Assembly (NCBI GenBank): GCA_016703945.1
Contig: JADJBC010000005.1
Span: 62,001-126,000 of the forward strand
Direction: 5' to 3'
DNA: 64,000 nucleotides
Source: Candidatus Aalborgicola danicus
GTDB taxonomy: Bacteria > Pseudomonadota > Gammaproteobacteria > Burkholderiales > Burkholderiaceae_C
Every line of letters begins with the position of its first letter. Within the stretch, counting starts at the first letter, position 1. Below the pieces are notes generated by a model, which had not been told where the DNA came from, made no database searches, and was given only the letters and a program-made list of their open reading frames with translations. Both the position numbers and the translations under genes were made by a program. Positions 7,910 through 15,829 of the stretch are shown here, one piece after another.

Positions 7910-10096
7910 ATGCAAATCTGGGAACTCAAGCGAATGCGGACAAATGAAACTTTTGAACTGGCGGTACAGCGTCACGACCAGCAAGTTGCCGAACTTGGCT
8001 TGCGCATTTGGGTGGGTTCAGAACCCACTTTTACAGATCGTGAAGCGCAAACGCCGGCCTGGCTGAATTCTGCCTTGGGCGATGGCAAGGAGGAGCGAGC
8101 GCAGGGGCTATTGCGGCACTTGAGCGAGCGAATGCCGGGTGGTTTGCTGCTGCGCAGTGTCGGACGGCTTTACCCCGGAGAAAAGACGCCACGCTGGAAT
8201 TTGGGCATCCTGCGAAGGCGCAATGGGGTCCCGATGTGGCTGGGGCCTCCAGACCCGTTGCTGGTTACAACCCCCCATCCGGGATGTTTGCCCGGTATCG
8301 CAACACTGGTTGCTGCCTTGTCGGATGCCTTTGTCCGCCAGGGCTGGTCTGTGCAATACATGGATGCCTGCGAGCCTGACGGCCTGCCGGAAAACAAGCT
8401 ATCGATCCAAATGGGTGATGAAGACAAGCCCTCGCTGTCCTTTTTGGTTCGGGCGTTAGAGTCAGGGGGCGCAGCAGGCCCGGCCGGGACGAACTGCTGG
8501 GCAATTGAATTTCCTGCCCTGGACTCTGTCGCAGACTTCCTGACCGCCTTGTCGTATATCGAACGCGCGGCGCTGGCCTGCGGTCTGTCTACGCTGGTAC
8601 TTGCTGGCGCTGCGCCGCCGGTCGACGCCAGCCTGGAACTCACCACCATTACGCCGGACCCTGCCGTGATCGAAGTCAATACGGCACCCAGCGAGACGTG
8701 TACCGAATTTCTGTGGCGAAGCCGACAGGTTTACGCTGCCGCCGCTGCGCAGGGGCTTTCTCCCTATCGCCTCTATTTCAATGGTCAGGTCGCCGATTCC
8801 GGTGGTGCTGGTCAGATCACGTTTGGCGGACCCACACCAGAGTCCAGCCCGTTTGTAAGGGATTCAGGACTCTTGCCCAAGCTGGTGCGTTTTTTGAATC
8901 GGCACCCGGCCCTGAGTTACCTGTTTGCGCACGATTTTGTCGGCAGTTGTGGCCAATCTGTCCGTCCGGATGAGCGTGGAGCGGATGCGTTTGATGATCT
9001 GGTTTTGGCTCTGGCACTGCTGGAGCGTGAACCCAATGTTTCGCCTGAACACCTCTGGAAGAGTTTGACATCATTTTTGTGTGATGCGGTGGGGAACAGC
9101 CACCGGGCAGAGACCAATATCGAGAAATTGTGGAACCCCTTTCTGCCTGGTCGTGGGTGCTTGGGACTTGTCGAGTTTCGTTCCCTGCGCATGCAGCACA
9201 CGCCCGAACGTGCCACCGCGATCGCTTGCCTGCTTCGCGCAGTTATCGCCATGCTAGCCACGCGGGCGTATGACCTGCCCCTGATCGACTGGGGTCGTAC
9301 GCTCCACGACCGCTTTTCCTTGCCGTTTTATCTGGGTGCCGATCTGGATTCCGTGTTTGGGGAATTGGCGGCAGCGGAGCTTGGCTTGGACCCGCACATC
9401 AGGGAGGTCTTGTTGCAAAACGAGTTCCGCTTCTTTGGCAAGCTGGACTTGCCTTTCGGGACTCTGGAGCTATGGCGAGGTCTTGAATTTTGGCCCCTGG
9501 TCGGTGACGCAGCCAGCCCTGAACAGAGCGGGAGTTCACGGATGGTCGACGCGAGCACAACAAGAATAGAAGTTCGCTGGCGGCCACCACAATCCGATTC
9601 AAAACCCACGACTACCGCCGCAGAGTGGCTGGACTGGGATCTGTACGCTGGCGACACCTGCTTGCCCCTGCGCTATGAGCGTGACCGGGATGGTCGCGAA
9701 CTGAAGGTGTTTGGTGTTCGATACACCAGTTTTGTACCGCGCGCGGGTTTGCATCCTCTGCTTCAGGTTCAGTCTCCCTTGACCCTGACCCTGCGCCATG
9801 GGATTGACCAGACCCAGTTCGTGTTCAAACTGCATGAGTGGCACCCGGCGGGCCAGGCGTATCCGGGGCTGCCCAAGGATTTGCACGACGCACGTGACCG
9901 TCGGTCCGAACGCATGACGGTTGTTGCTGAGGATCGACCCCAACGATCACCCGCTGGCGAGCCCAGCACCGGGCTGCCACAGTCTGGCCCCGGGCTCACG
10001 CCATACTGCCTGGATCTGCGTCACGGATCACCCGGGAGGCAATCCGCTGGCAGTGACCGTTTACCGGGTGCCCCGACGACTGACCCGTTGCGTTGA
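7910..10096 (+). CDS. DUF2126 domain protein, partner of the transglutaminase-like protein
   Basis: A 728-residue protein covering the DUF2126 domain, which in many bacteria is the C-terminal two thirds of an approximately 1100-residue transglutaminase-like protein. Here it is a separate gene 161 bp after the transglutaminase. Recognisable pieces are GSEPTFTD near residue 35, NTAPSETC near 258, HDFVGSCGQSVRPDERG near 342 and the closing LTPYCLDLR near 698. About 25 residues after CLDLR look like read-through and may be lineage-specific. A start at 7934 is also in frame and possible. Biochemical role unknown; the family is sometimes placed near circularly permuted ATP-grasp and alpha-E genes, neither of which is here. 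Confidence 0.82.
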   Translation: MQIWELKRMRTNETFELAVQRHDQQVAELGLRIWVGSEPTFTDREAQTPAWLNSALGDGKEERAQGLLRHLSERMPGGLLLRSVGRLYPGEKTPRWNLGILRRRNGVPMWLGPPDPLLVTTPHPGCLPGIATLVAALSDAFVRQGWSVQYMDACEPDGLPENKLSIQMGDEDKPSLSFLVRALESGGAAGPAGTNCWAIEFPALDSVADFLTALSYIERAALACGLSTLVLAGAAPPVDASLELTTITPDPAVIEVNTAPSETCTEFLWRSRQVYAAAAAQGLSPYRLYFNGQVADSGGAGQITFGGPTPESSPFVRDSGLLPKLVRFLNRHPALSYLFAHDFVGSCGQSVRPDERGADAFDDLVLALALLEREPNVSPEHLWKSLTSFLCDAVGNSHRAETNIEKLWNPFLPGRGCLGLVEFRSLRMQHTPERATAIACLLRAVIAMLATRAYDLPLIDWGRTLHDRFSLPFYLGADLDSVFGELAAAELGLDPHIREVLLQNEFRFFGKLDLPFGTLELWRGLEFWPLVGDAASPEQSGSSRMVDASTTRIEVRWRPPQSDSKPTTTAAEWLDWDLYAGDTCLPLRYERDRDGRELKVFGVRYTSFVPRAGLHPLLQVQSPLTLTLRHGIDQTQFVFKLHEWHPAGQAYPGLPKDLHDARDRRSERMTVVAEDRPQRSPAGEPSTGLPQSGPGLTPYCLDLRHGSPGRQSAGSDRLPGAPTTDPLR

Positions 10097-10110
10097 CGCC
10101 CCTGCGATGT

Positions 10111-10857
10111 CTAATGTTGTGCGGGCTTGCGATGCGCCCGGTACATGTGCAGCACGTGGTTCCATGTCGGTCGGCCCTTCAACTCCGCCTCAAACGAAGC
10201 CAATGCCGGTGGCAGGGCGGGCCAGGTCATTCGGTGCTCCGGGACCCGGCAAATAGGGGCAAGCAGTGCGGCGACAGTGATATCTGAACGGTTCGGTGCA
10301 TCGCCGCCCAGGTAGGCTTGCTTTTCGAGTACGGCATCCAACTCGTCAAACACTTCGACGAAACGCTGCTTTGCTTTGGCCACCGCCTGTGGGTCATTTG
10401 CCTTGTACATCCGCTTCACGACGGAAGCCACTGCGGGATAGGCCAGGCGATAGAAGCCGCGCGCCCAAAACGGCCCACCGAAGGCCCACAGGTCGGTCAC
10501 CATGGCGCGGTCTTTCAGGATTTCCGAGTAGATGACGCGTTGCACCCCGAGACCAAACGCGTTGTCAAATGCTTGCTCGCGTTGACCTTCCCTGGCGCGT
10601 TCATGCGGATCTTTTGCGGTGAGCCGGGTCCCGCCCAATCTGTCCGCCAAGTAGTCCATGATGGCGCCTGAACCTTGCACAAACTCGCCATCGTGCTCCA
10701 GAACCGGCACATGGGAGCGCGGCGCGATCCTGCGGGTGACCAGTTGGTGGGGCCCTGGGAGCAGTACACGCTCTTGATAAGCGACGCCCTCATAGTCCAG
10801 CGCCCAGCGCGCTTTCTCGGAGAAATGCGAGATATTGAAGGTGTAGAGCGTAATCAT
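10111..10857 (-). CDS. Glutathione S-transferase family protein
   Basis: A 248-residue protein with an N-terminal thioredoxin-fold domain (MITLYTFNISHFSEKARWAL; the conserved SEKARW helix and the cis-Pro in SHVPVLEHDG) and an all-helical C-terminal domain. ATG 10857 is chosen because the longer reading would need a TTG at 10917. The usual catalytic Ser/Tyr/Cys position near residue 10 holds Ser (NISHFS). The substrate is unknown. It is convergent with the DUF2126 gene, with only 14 bp between stop codons. Confidence 0.88.
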   Translation of the reverse strand: MITLYTFNISHFSEKARWALDYEGVAYQERVLLPGPHQLVTRRIAPRSHVPVLEHDGEFVQGSGAIMDYLADRLGGTRLTAKDPHERAREGQREQAFDNAFGLGVQRVIYSEILKDRAMVTDLWAFGGPFWARGFYRLAYPAVASVVKRMYKANDPQAVAKAKQRFVEVFDELDAVLEKQAYLGGDAPNRSDITVAALLAPICRVPEHRMTWPALPPALASFEAELKGRPTWNHVLHMYRAHRKPAQH

Positions 10858-10943
10858 GTCGGGGTGTGGTGACTCAAGTGGTTGGTGCAGTATCACTGGC
10901 AACCCAGCACCGGTCAACTCACGAAAACGGTGTCTCTAACGAG

Positions 10944-10973
10944 AAAAGCCCAACTCAAACGAGTTGGGCTTTT
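10944..10973. terminator. Rho-independent terminator downstream of tRNA-Met
   Basis: A perfect 13-bp stem, AAAAGCCCAACTC and its complement, around AAAC. It lies 4 bp past the tRNA 3' end on the minus strand and has a T-tract when read on either strand. Confidence 0.9.
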
Positions 10974-10976
10974 AAC

Positions 10977-11053
10977 TGGTGGTGATAGGTGGATTTGAAC
11001 CACCGACATCAGCATTATGAATGCTGCGCTCTAACCAACTGAGCTATATCACC
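10977..11053 (-). tRNA. tRNA-Met (anticodon CAU)
   Basis: A 77-nt cloverleaf on the minus strand. The acceptor GGTGATA pairs with TATCACC and is followed by an encoded ACCA. The D arm is AGCTCAGTTGGTTAGAGC, the anticodon stem CAGCA/TGCTG has loop TTCATAA, and the T arm is GGTGG/CCACC around TTCAAAT. The CAU anticodon could also be Ile2 after lysidine modification. The overall sequence looks more like elongator Met. The T arm begins TCGGTGG, not as in initiator tRNA. Confidence 0.93.
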
Positions 11054-11094
11054 GAAGTCGGCAATTATAGCCAAAGTTTTTTCGGCTGTTACTC

Positions 11095-11874
11095 CTATTG
11101 GTGCTTGAAAGCGGCCGCACGCTTGTTCACAAAGGCGTCCATGCCTTCCTTCTGGTCAGCGGTGGCGAACAACGCGTGGAACAGGCGGCGCTCAAACATC
11201 AGGCCGTCGGACAAGCTGCTCTCAAAGGCCTTGTTGACGGTTTCCTTGGCGGCCATGGTGGCGATCTGGGAGAAGCCGCAAATCTGCAGCGCGGCACCTA
11301 GCGCCTCGTCCATCAGTTTGTCCAGCGGCACGACGCGGCTGACCAGGCCGGCGCGTTCAGCCTCGGTGGCGTCCATCATGCGGCCGGTCAGGGCCAGATC
11401 CATGGCCTTGGATTTGCCCACGGCGCGTGGCAGGCGCTGCGTGCCGCCGGCACCGGGGATGATGCCCAGCTTGATTTCAGGCTGGCCGAATTTGGCGTTG
11501 TCGGCAGCGATGATGAAGTCACACATCATCGCCAGCTCACAACCGCCGCCCAGGGCAAAGCCACTCACCGCAGCAATGACCGGCTTGCGGATGGAGCGGA
11601 TGGTTTCCCAGTTGCGGGTGATGAAGTCGCCCTTGTAGGCGTCGGCAAAGGTGAACTTGGCCATGGCGGTGATGTCGGCACCGGCGGCAAAGGCTTTTTC
11701 GCTGCCGGTGATGACCATGCAGCCTATGGATTCATCGGCGTCAAAGCCCTTGAGGGCGTGGCCCAGCTCGTCCATTAGCTGGTCGTTCAAGGCGTTGAGG
11801 GCCTTGGGACGGTTCAGGGTAATGATGGCGACTTTGTCGCCTTCAATGCGGGTGGTGATGCATTCGTAGTTCAT
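11095..11874 (-). CDS. Enoyl-CoA hydratase
   Basis: A 259-residue crotonase-family enzyme that hydrates trans-2-enoyl-CoA in fatty-acid beta-oxidation. Oxyanion-hole motifs are AFAAGADI near residue 64 and SGFALGGGCELAM near 104. Two catalytic glutamates are in place (in GGCELAM and in the PEIKLGIIPGAGGTQ block). It has the full length of mitochondrial-type ECHS1/PaaF-like hydratases. It is minus-strand, 66 bp downstream of the M61 peptidase and upstream of tRNA-Met. The exact pathway cannot be fixed from context. Confidence 0.95.
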   Translation of the reverse strand: MNYECITTRIEGDKVAIITLNRPKALNALNDQLMDELGHALKGFDADESIGCMVITGSEKAFAAGADITAMAKFTFADAYKGDFITRNWETIRSIRKPVIAAVSGFALGGGCELAMMCDFIIAADNAKFGQPEIKLGIIPGAGGTQRLPRAVGKSKAMDLALTGRMMDATEAERAGLVSRVVPLDKLMDEALGAALQICGFSQIATMAAKETVNKAFESSLSDGLMFERRLFHALFATADQKEGMDAFVNKRAAAFKHQ

Positions 11875-11940
11875 GGTGCAGTCAATTGGTGTGTTGATGA
11901 GGGGATGGCAAATGAGCTGTCAAGGCAATGGCGTGGTGGT

Positions 11941-13809
11941 TCAAACAGGTTTCGCAGTTTGCGGGCCCAGCCAGGCATCGGCCCGGGCGGCATCGCGCAC
12001 CGACAAACGCACTGCGTGGCTGGGTTTGGGCAAGGTCAAAGGCAGATGCAGCAAACGTCTGTCGCGCGCCACGATGGCGGTCACTTTTTTGGCGTTGCCA
12101 GCGTACAGCGTGAAATCGTCCAGGGTCTGCAGTCGCCAGGCACCGTCGCCGCCGGCTTGTACGGCCAACCATTCGTCGCCGCTGGCAAAACCGGCTTTCT
12201 CGGCAACACCGCCCCGCAACACATGTTGTATGAGCAGGCCGTTGGCCTCTTTGACCCGCAGGCCCAACTGCTGCGCTACCTGGTCCGGCTCTTGGTGCAC
12301 CTGCACGCCGTGGCGTTCCAGCAATGGCACGACCGGCAATTCGGCAGTGCTGTGAACCCAATTGGAGAGATCCGCCGCAAACGAGCGGCCACTGCATTGC
12401 ACCAGCACGTCCCGCAGGTCTTGCTCGGTCATGGGCCCACCGGCGCAGCGGCTCCACAGGGCCCGCATGACGGTATCCAGCGTTGTTTTGCCCTCATGGC
12501 GCAACGTCAAGTCCAGGCACAGGGCCACCAGTGATCCCTTGGTGTAATAACTCACGGTGGCGTTGGGTGAGTTTTCGTCCTGGCGGTAGTACTTGATCCA
12601 GGCGTCAAAACTGGCCTGGGCCACAGACTGCACTTTGCGCCCCGGTGTTTGCGCGACGCCGTTGACGACCTTGGCCAACAGCTTGAGGTAGGTCGCGTTG
12701 TCAATGCGGGCTGCGCGGCGCAGCAACAAATCGTCGTAATAGCTGGTGAAACCTTCAAAAAACCACAACAACTCGGTGTAGTTTTCCCGGGTGTAGTCGT
12801 AACCGGCCAGTTCGGCCGGACGCAGGCGCTTGACGTTCCAGGTGTGGAAGTATTCGTGGCTGATCAAGCCCAGCAGTGTCGTGTAACCCTCGGGCTGCTT
12901 GTGGTTCGTCGGTGCCAGTGTGGTGCGCGGCAGGCGTGGCAGGTCCTGGCGCTTGCAAATCAGCGCAGTGGAGTTGCGATGCTCCAGGCCACCATACCCA
13001 TCGGCCACGGCATTCAGCATAAAGACGTAACTACTAAACGGAATGGGCCCTTGGCTCCCGTTTTTCTTGCCTGTACTGCTATTGTTTTTGAGATTTTCAC
13101 CATGCCAGAAGCGAATCTCGGTCTCGCAAATGGCTTGGGTGTCAGCCAGCAACTTGGCGCCGTCAAAGCTCGGTGGTGCCCCGGCGACCACAAAGCGGTG
13201 AGGAATGCCGCAGGCGCTGAAACTACCGCTCCAGAACGGCCCCAACTCGAAGGGGCAATCGACCAAGGTATCGTAGTCAGGCGCGACGTAGGTGCCAAAA
13301 CCCTGCTTGTCGACTTTTTGGGCGGTTGCCCCTGTTGCCACTGACCAGTGTGTTGTCGATTCTGAAGCCACCAGTTCCAGCACATGGGGCTGGTGGTTTT
13401 GCCCGTCGACCTGGAGGCACAGGCTGGTACCGTTGAAGAAACCGCGTGTTGCATCGAGCCAGGCGGTGCGTACCGAGTTATCAAAAGCGTACACCTCGTA
13501 TTGCACCGTCAGGGGCTCACCGCGTGTGCAGGTCACCTGCCAGCTTGCCTTGTCCATTTGGGTTGTGGTGCGCGTGCGTTTGCCTTGGCGGCAGCGCAGG
13601 TTCTGCAAGTGTTTGGAGAACTCGCGCACCAGGTAGCTTCCGGGAATCCACACCGGCAGGCGCAGGACCTGCTGTTCAGCCGGTTCAGCAATGGTCAAGG
13701 TCACCGCGAAGAGGTGGGCCTGCAGATTGGCAATCTCGACCCGGTAATGGATGGCGGCAGAGCGTGGGCCGCCAGTCCTTGACGCGGCGGGTTTCAAAAG
13801 TTTACTCAT
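11941..13809 (-). CDS. M61 family metallopeptidase with PDZ domain
   Basis: A 622-residue peptidase of the glycyl-aminopeptidase (M61) family. It has an N-terminal beta domain, a thermolysin-like catalytic domain with HEYFH at about 316-320 followed by TWNVKRLRP, a downstream Glu in WFFEGFTSYYDDL, and a C-terminal PDZ domain (LIQHVLRGGVAEKAGFASGDE, about 515-600). No clear signal peptide is seen, so it is probably cytoplasmic. Family members prefer N-terminal Gly or Ala, but substrates in the cell are largely unknown. It lies upstream of the enoyl-CoA hydratase gene on the same strand. Confidence 0.93.
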   Translation of the reverse strand: MSKLLKPAASRTGGPRSAAIHYRVEIANLQAHLFAVTLTIAEPAEQQVLRLPVWIPGSYLVREFSKHLQNLRCRQGKRTRTTTQMDKASWQVTCTRGEPLTVQYEVYAFDNSVRTAWLDATRGFFNGTSLCLQVDGQNHQPHVLELVASESTTHWSVATGATAQKVDKQGFGTYVAPDYDTLVDCPFELGPFWSGSFSACGIPHRFVVAGAPPSFDGAKLLADTQAICETEIRFWHGENLKNNSSTGKKNGSQGPIPFSSYVFMLNAVADGYGGLEHRNSTALICKRQDLPRLPRTTLAPTNHKQPEGYTTLLGLISHEYFHTWNVKRLRPAELAGYDYTRENYTELLWFFEGFTSYYDDLLLRRAARIDNATYLKLLAKVVNGVAQTPGRKVQSVAQASFDAWIKYYRQDENSPNATVSYYTKGSLVALCLDLTLRHEGKTTLDTVMRALWSRCAGGPMTEQDLRDVLVQCSGRSFAADLSNWVHSTAELPVVPLLERHGVQVHQEPDQVAQQLGLRVKEANGLLIQHVLRGGVAEKAGFASGDEWLAVQAGGDGAWRLQTLDDFTLYAGNAKKVTAIVARDRRLLHLPLTLPKPSHAVRLSVRDAARADAWLGPQTAKPV

Positions 13810-13820
13810 GAAAATGCTCT

Positions 13821-13865
13821 CTAGCCCTCGTCGCTATTGGGTTTGTCGCTATCAAAGTTGATAAC
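13821..13865 (+). repeat. 45-bp dispersed element, copy 2
   Basis: It begins CTAGCCCTCG, has GCTATCAAAG at element positions 28-37 and ends ATAAC in place of ATAGC. It sits in the 84-bp gap between dsbC and the M61 gene, in that gene's leader. It is the most diverged in the middle of the element. Confidence 0.6.
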
Positions 13866-13893
13866 AGTAAGAGTTGCGCAAAACGCTCTCGGG

Positions 13894-14616
13894 TTAGCCC
13901 TTGGCATCGGCCAACAACTTCTCCACCTGCTTGGTATCGATCGCGCCAGGAACCCGTGATCCGTCAATAAAGATCAGGGTGGGGGTACCCGTGATTTTGT
14001 AATTGCGCCCCAGCATGACATTGCGCGCCAGCGCGGACGCGTCGCAGTCTGCGGCCGCTGCGGTCACCGGCAAATCACGCACCATCCAGTCCTGCCAGGC
14101 CTTGGCCTGGTCCTTGGCGCACCAGATCGCACGGGACTTGTCGTTTGAGTCGGCACCCAGGATGGGGTAGAGGAACATGTGGATCGTGACGTTGTCTACC
14201 TTTTGCAGGTCACGCTCAAACTTCTTGCAATAACCGCAATTGGGGTCTTCAAACACCGCCAACCGCCGCTTGCCATTGCCTCGCACAATGGTGAAGGCGT
14301 CCTTCAAAGGCAATTCGTCGAATTTGACCGCCGTCAGTTTGGTGACCCGCTCTTCGGTCAGGTTGCGTTTTGCGCGCAGGTCGATCAGGCTGCCTTCGAT
14401 CAGGTAGTTGGCCTGGGCATCGGTGTAATAGATTTCGGTTCCGTTGACACGTATCTCAAAAACGCCGGGAATCCCGGTCTTTGTGATTTCATCAATGGCT
14501 TTGAGTTGCGGCAGGCGCTCTGCCATGGCCTTGCGAATGGCGGCTTCCTGCCCCAAGGCGCCGGTGCACAACACAATGGCAGCAGTGGCCACGAGGTATC
14601 GAACGAGGTGTTTCAT
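13894..14616 (-). CDS. dsbC: Thiol:disulfide interchange protein DsbC
   Basis: A 240-residue periplasmic disulfide isomerase. It has a signal peptide (LVRYLVATAAIVLCTGALG, about 3-21), an N-terminal dimerisation domain and a thioredoxin fold with active site CGYC (FEDPNCGYCKKFE). The second, structural cysteine pair (IWCAKD and ADCDAS) and the cis-Pro (GTPTLIF) are present. ATG 14616 overlaps the stop of the upstream hydroxylase gene as ATGA, implying translational coupling. It isomerises wrong disulfides in exported proteins and needs DsbD, which is not in this window. Confidence 0.93.
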   Translation of the reverse strand: MKHLVRYLVATAAIVLCTGALGQEAAIRKAMAERLPQLKAIDEITKTGIPGVFEIRVNGTEIYYTDAQANYLIEGSLIDLRAKRNLTEERVTKLTAVKFDELPLKDAFTIVRGNGKRRLAVFEDPNCGYCKKFERDLQKVDNVTIHMFLYPILGADSNDKSRAIWCAKDQAKAWQDWMVRDLPVTAAAADCDASALARNVMLGRNYKITGTPTLIFIDGSRVPGAIDTKQVEKLLADAKG

Positions 14617-15776
14617 GGGTGTTTTTTTCCTGAAGTGTTGGTTTTTCGAAGCGTGCCCATGGCCCGCCGGGCAACCCATTGTTTGATGGGGCCGCTGCTT
14701 TCAAATTGGTTCATGCCCCAGTTGCGCAAGACTTGCAGCGCTGGGTGGGGATTGGTAAACAACTGCTGCAAGGCGTCATTGGCTTGACCCAACACGGCAA
14801 AGTCGGCCTTGCGCGAACGTTCGTACTGGCGCAACAGTTTGGGGTCGGCAACACTGCGCCAATAGGGTCGTCCCACCAAGGTTTGGGTTAATTCGGCGAC
14901 ATCCGCCAGGCCCATGTTCAGCCCCTGGCCTGCCAAGGGATGCACCGTATGGGCGCAGTCGCCGGCCAGAACCCAGGCCTGGCCCTGTTCGGTCACGCCA
15001 CTCCAGCGCCGTGCCAGAGCCTGTTGCAAGGGCCAGACCTTGCGCTCGCCGGTAAGTGTCAGTGTGCCAAGTACGCCGTGGCTGGCGGATTCCAGTTCTT
15101 TGCAAAACGCGTCCTGTACTGTGTCGTGTAGTGTTTGGGCTCGGTCTGGACTAACTGACCAAACCACGGCACATAAGTTCCCCTGGGGCCCGCCCAAGGG
15201 CAAAAAAGCCAGAATTTCACCCTGGTGAAACCACTGACGTGCGACCTGTGCGTGGCCTTTGCTACAGGACACCCGGGTGGCCAGCGCCCATTGGTCATAG
15301 GGTGCAACATCCCACTCGACGCCCCAGTCGTGCCGCGAGCGACTGGCCTTGCCTTCGCAAACCACTGTCAGTGTTGCCGCCACGGGCTTGGAGAAGACTT
15401 CAATGAGGGGTTGGTAACGAACGGCCTCGGCCAGGCGTGCCTCCAGCGCGGGTACGTCGACGATCCAGTTCAGCGCTGCAGTGTTTGATTCGGCCGCGTT
15501 AAACGCGACTTCGCCGCCGTCATCTCCCTGTACCTGCATGGACAGGACGGGGGTTGCATCCGTCTCGTCGGGCCAGCAGCGTACCGACTCCAGCAACTGG
15601 CGCGAGGCCTGGTTCAGGGCATAGGCCCGCACGTCGGACGCGCCGGTCCGGGTGTTGGTTGCGTCCGCTTCCGCAGTGACCAGTGCCACCCGCAACTGTT
15701 TTCCAGCCAAATGAAGGGCCAGGGTGCGGCCCACGATACCGGCGCCCCGGATGCAAATGTCAAAGGGTCTCGTCAT
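14613..15776 (-). CDS. FAD-dependent UbiH/UbiF/VisC-type hydroxylase
   Basis: A 387-residue flavin monooxygenase of the ubiquinone-biosynthesis family. The N-terminal Rossmann motif is RGAGIVGRTLAL (about 10-21) and the second FAD motif is GDCAHTVHPLAGQGLNMGLAD (about 271-291). Such enzymes add hydroxyls to the aromatic ring at C5, C6 or C1. Which position this one modifies (UbiH, UbiI, UbiF or UbiM type) cannot be decided from the sequence alone, so I give no symbol. It overlaps dsbC by 4 bp (ATGA), an arrangement I associate with Comamonadaceae. Confidence 0.9.
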   Translation of the reverse strand: MTRPFDICIRGAGIVGRTLALHLAGKQLRVALVTAEADATNTRTGASDVRAYALNQASRQLLESVRCWPDETDATPVLSMQVQGDDGGEVAFNAAESNTAALNWIVDVPALEARLAEAVRYQPLIEVFSKPVAATLTVVCEGKASRSRHDWGVEWDVAPYDQWALATRVSCSKGHAQVARQWFHQGEILAFLPLGGPQGNLCAVVWSVSPDRAQTLHDTVQDAFCKELESASHGVLGTLTLTGERKVWPLQQALARRWSGVTEQGQAWVLAGDCAHTVHPLAGQGLNMGLADVAELTQTLVGRPYWRSVADPKLLRQYERSRKADFAVLGQANDALQQLFTNPHPALQVLRNWGMNQFESSGPIKQWVARRAMGTLRKTNTSGKKHP

Positions 15777-15829
15777 GGGGGCATTGTAGAAGCCGGGGTC
15801 GGACCACCACCGAGACCGAGGCGGACGAT

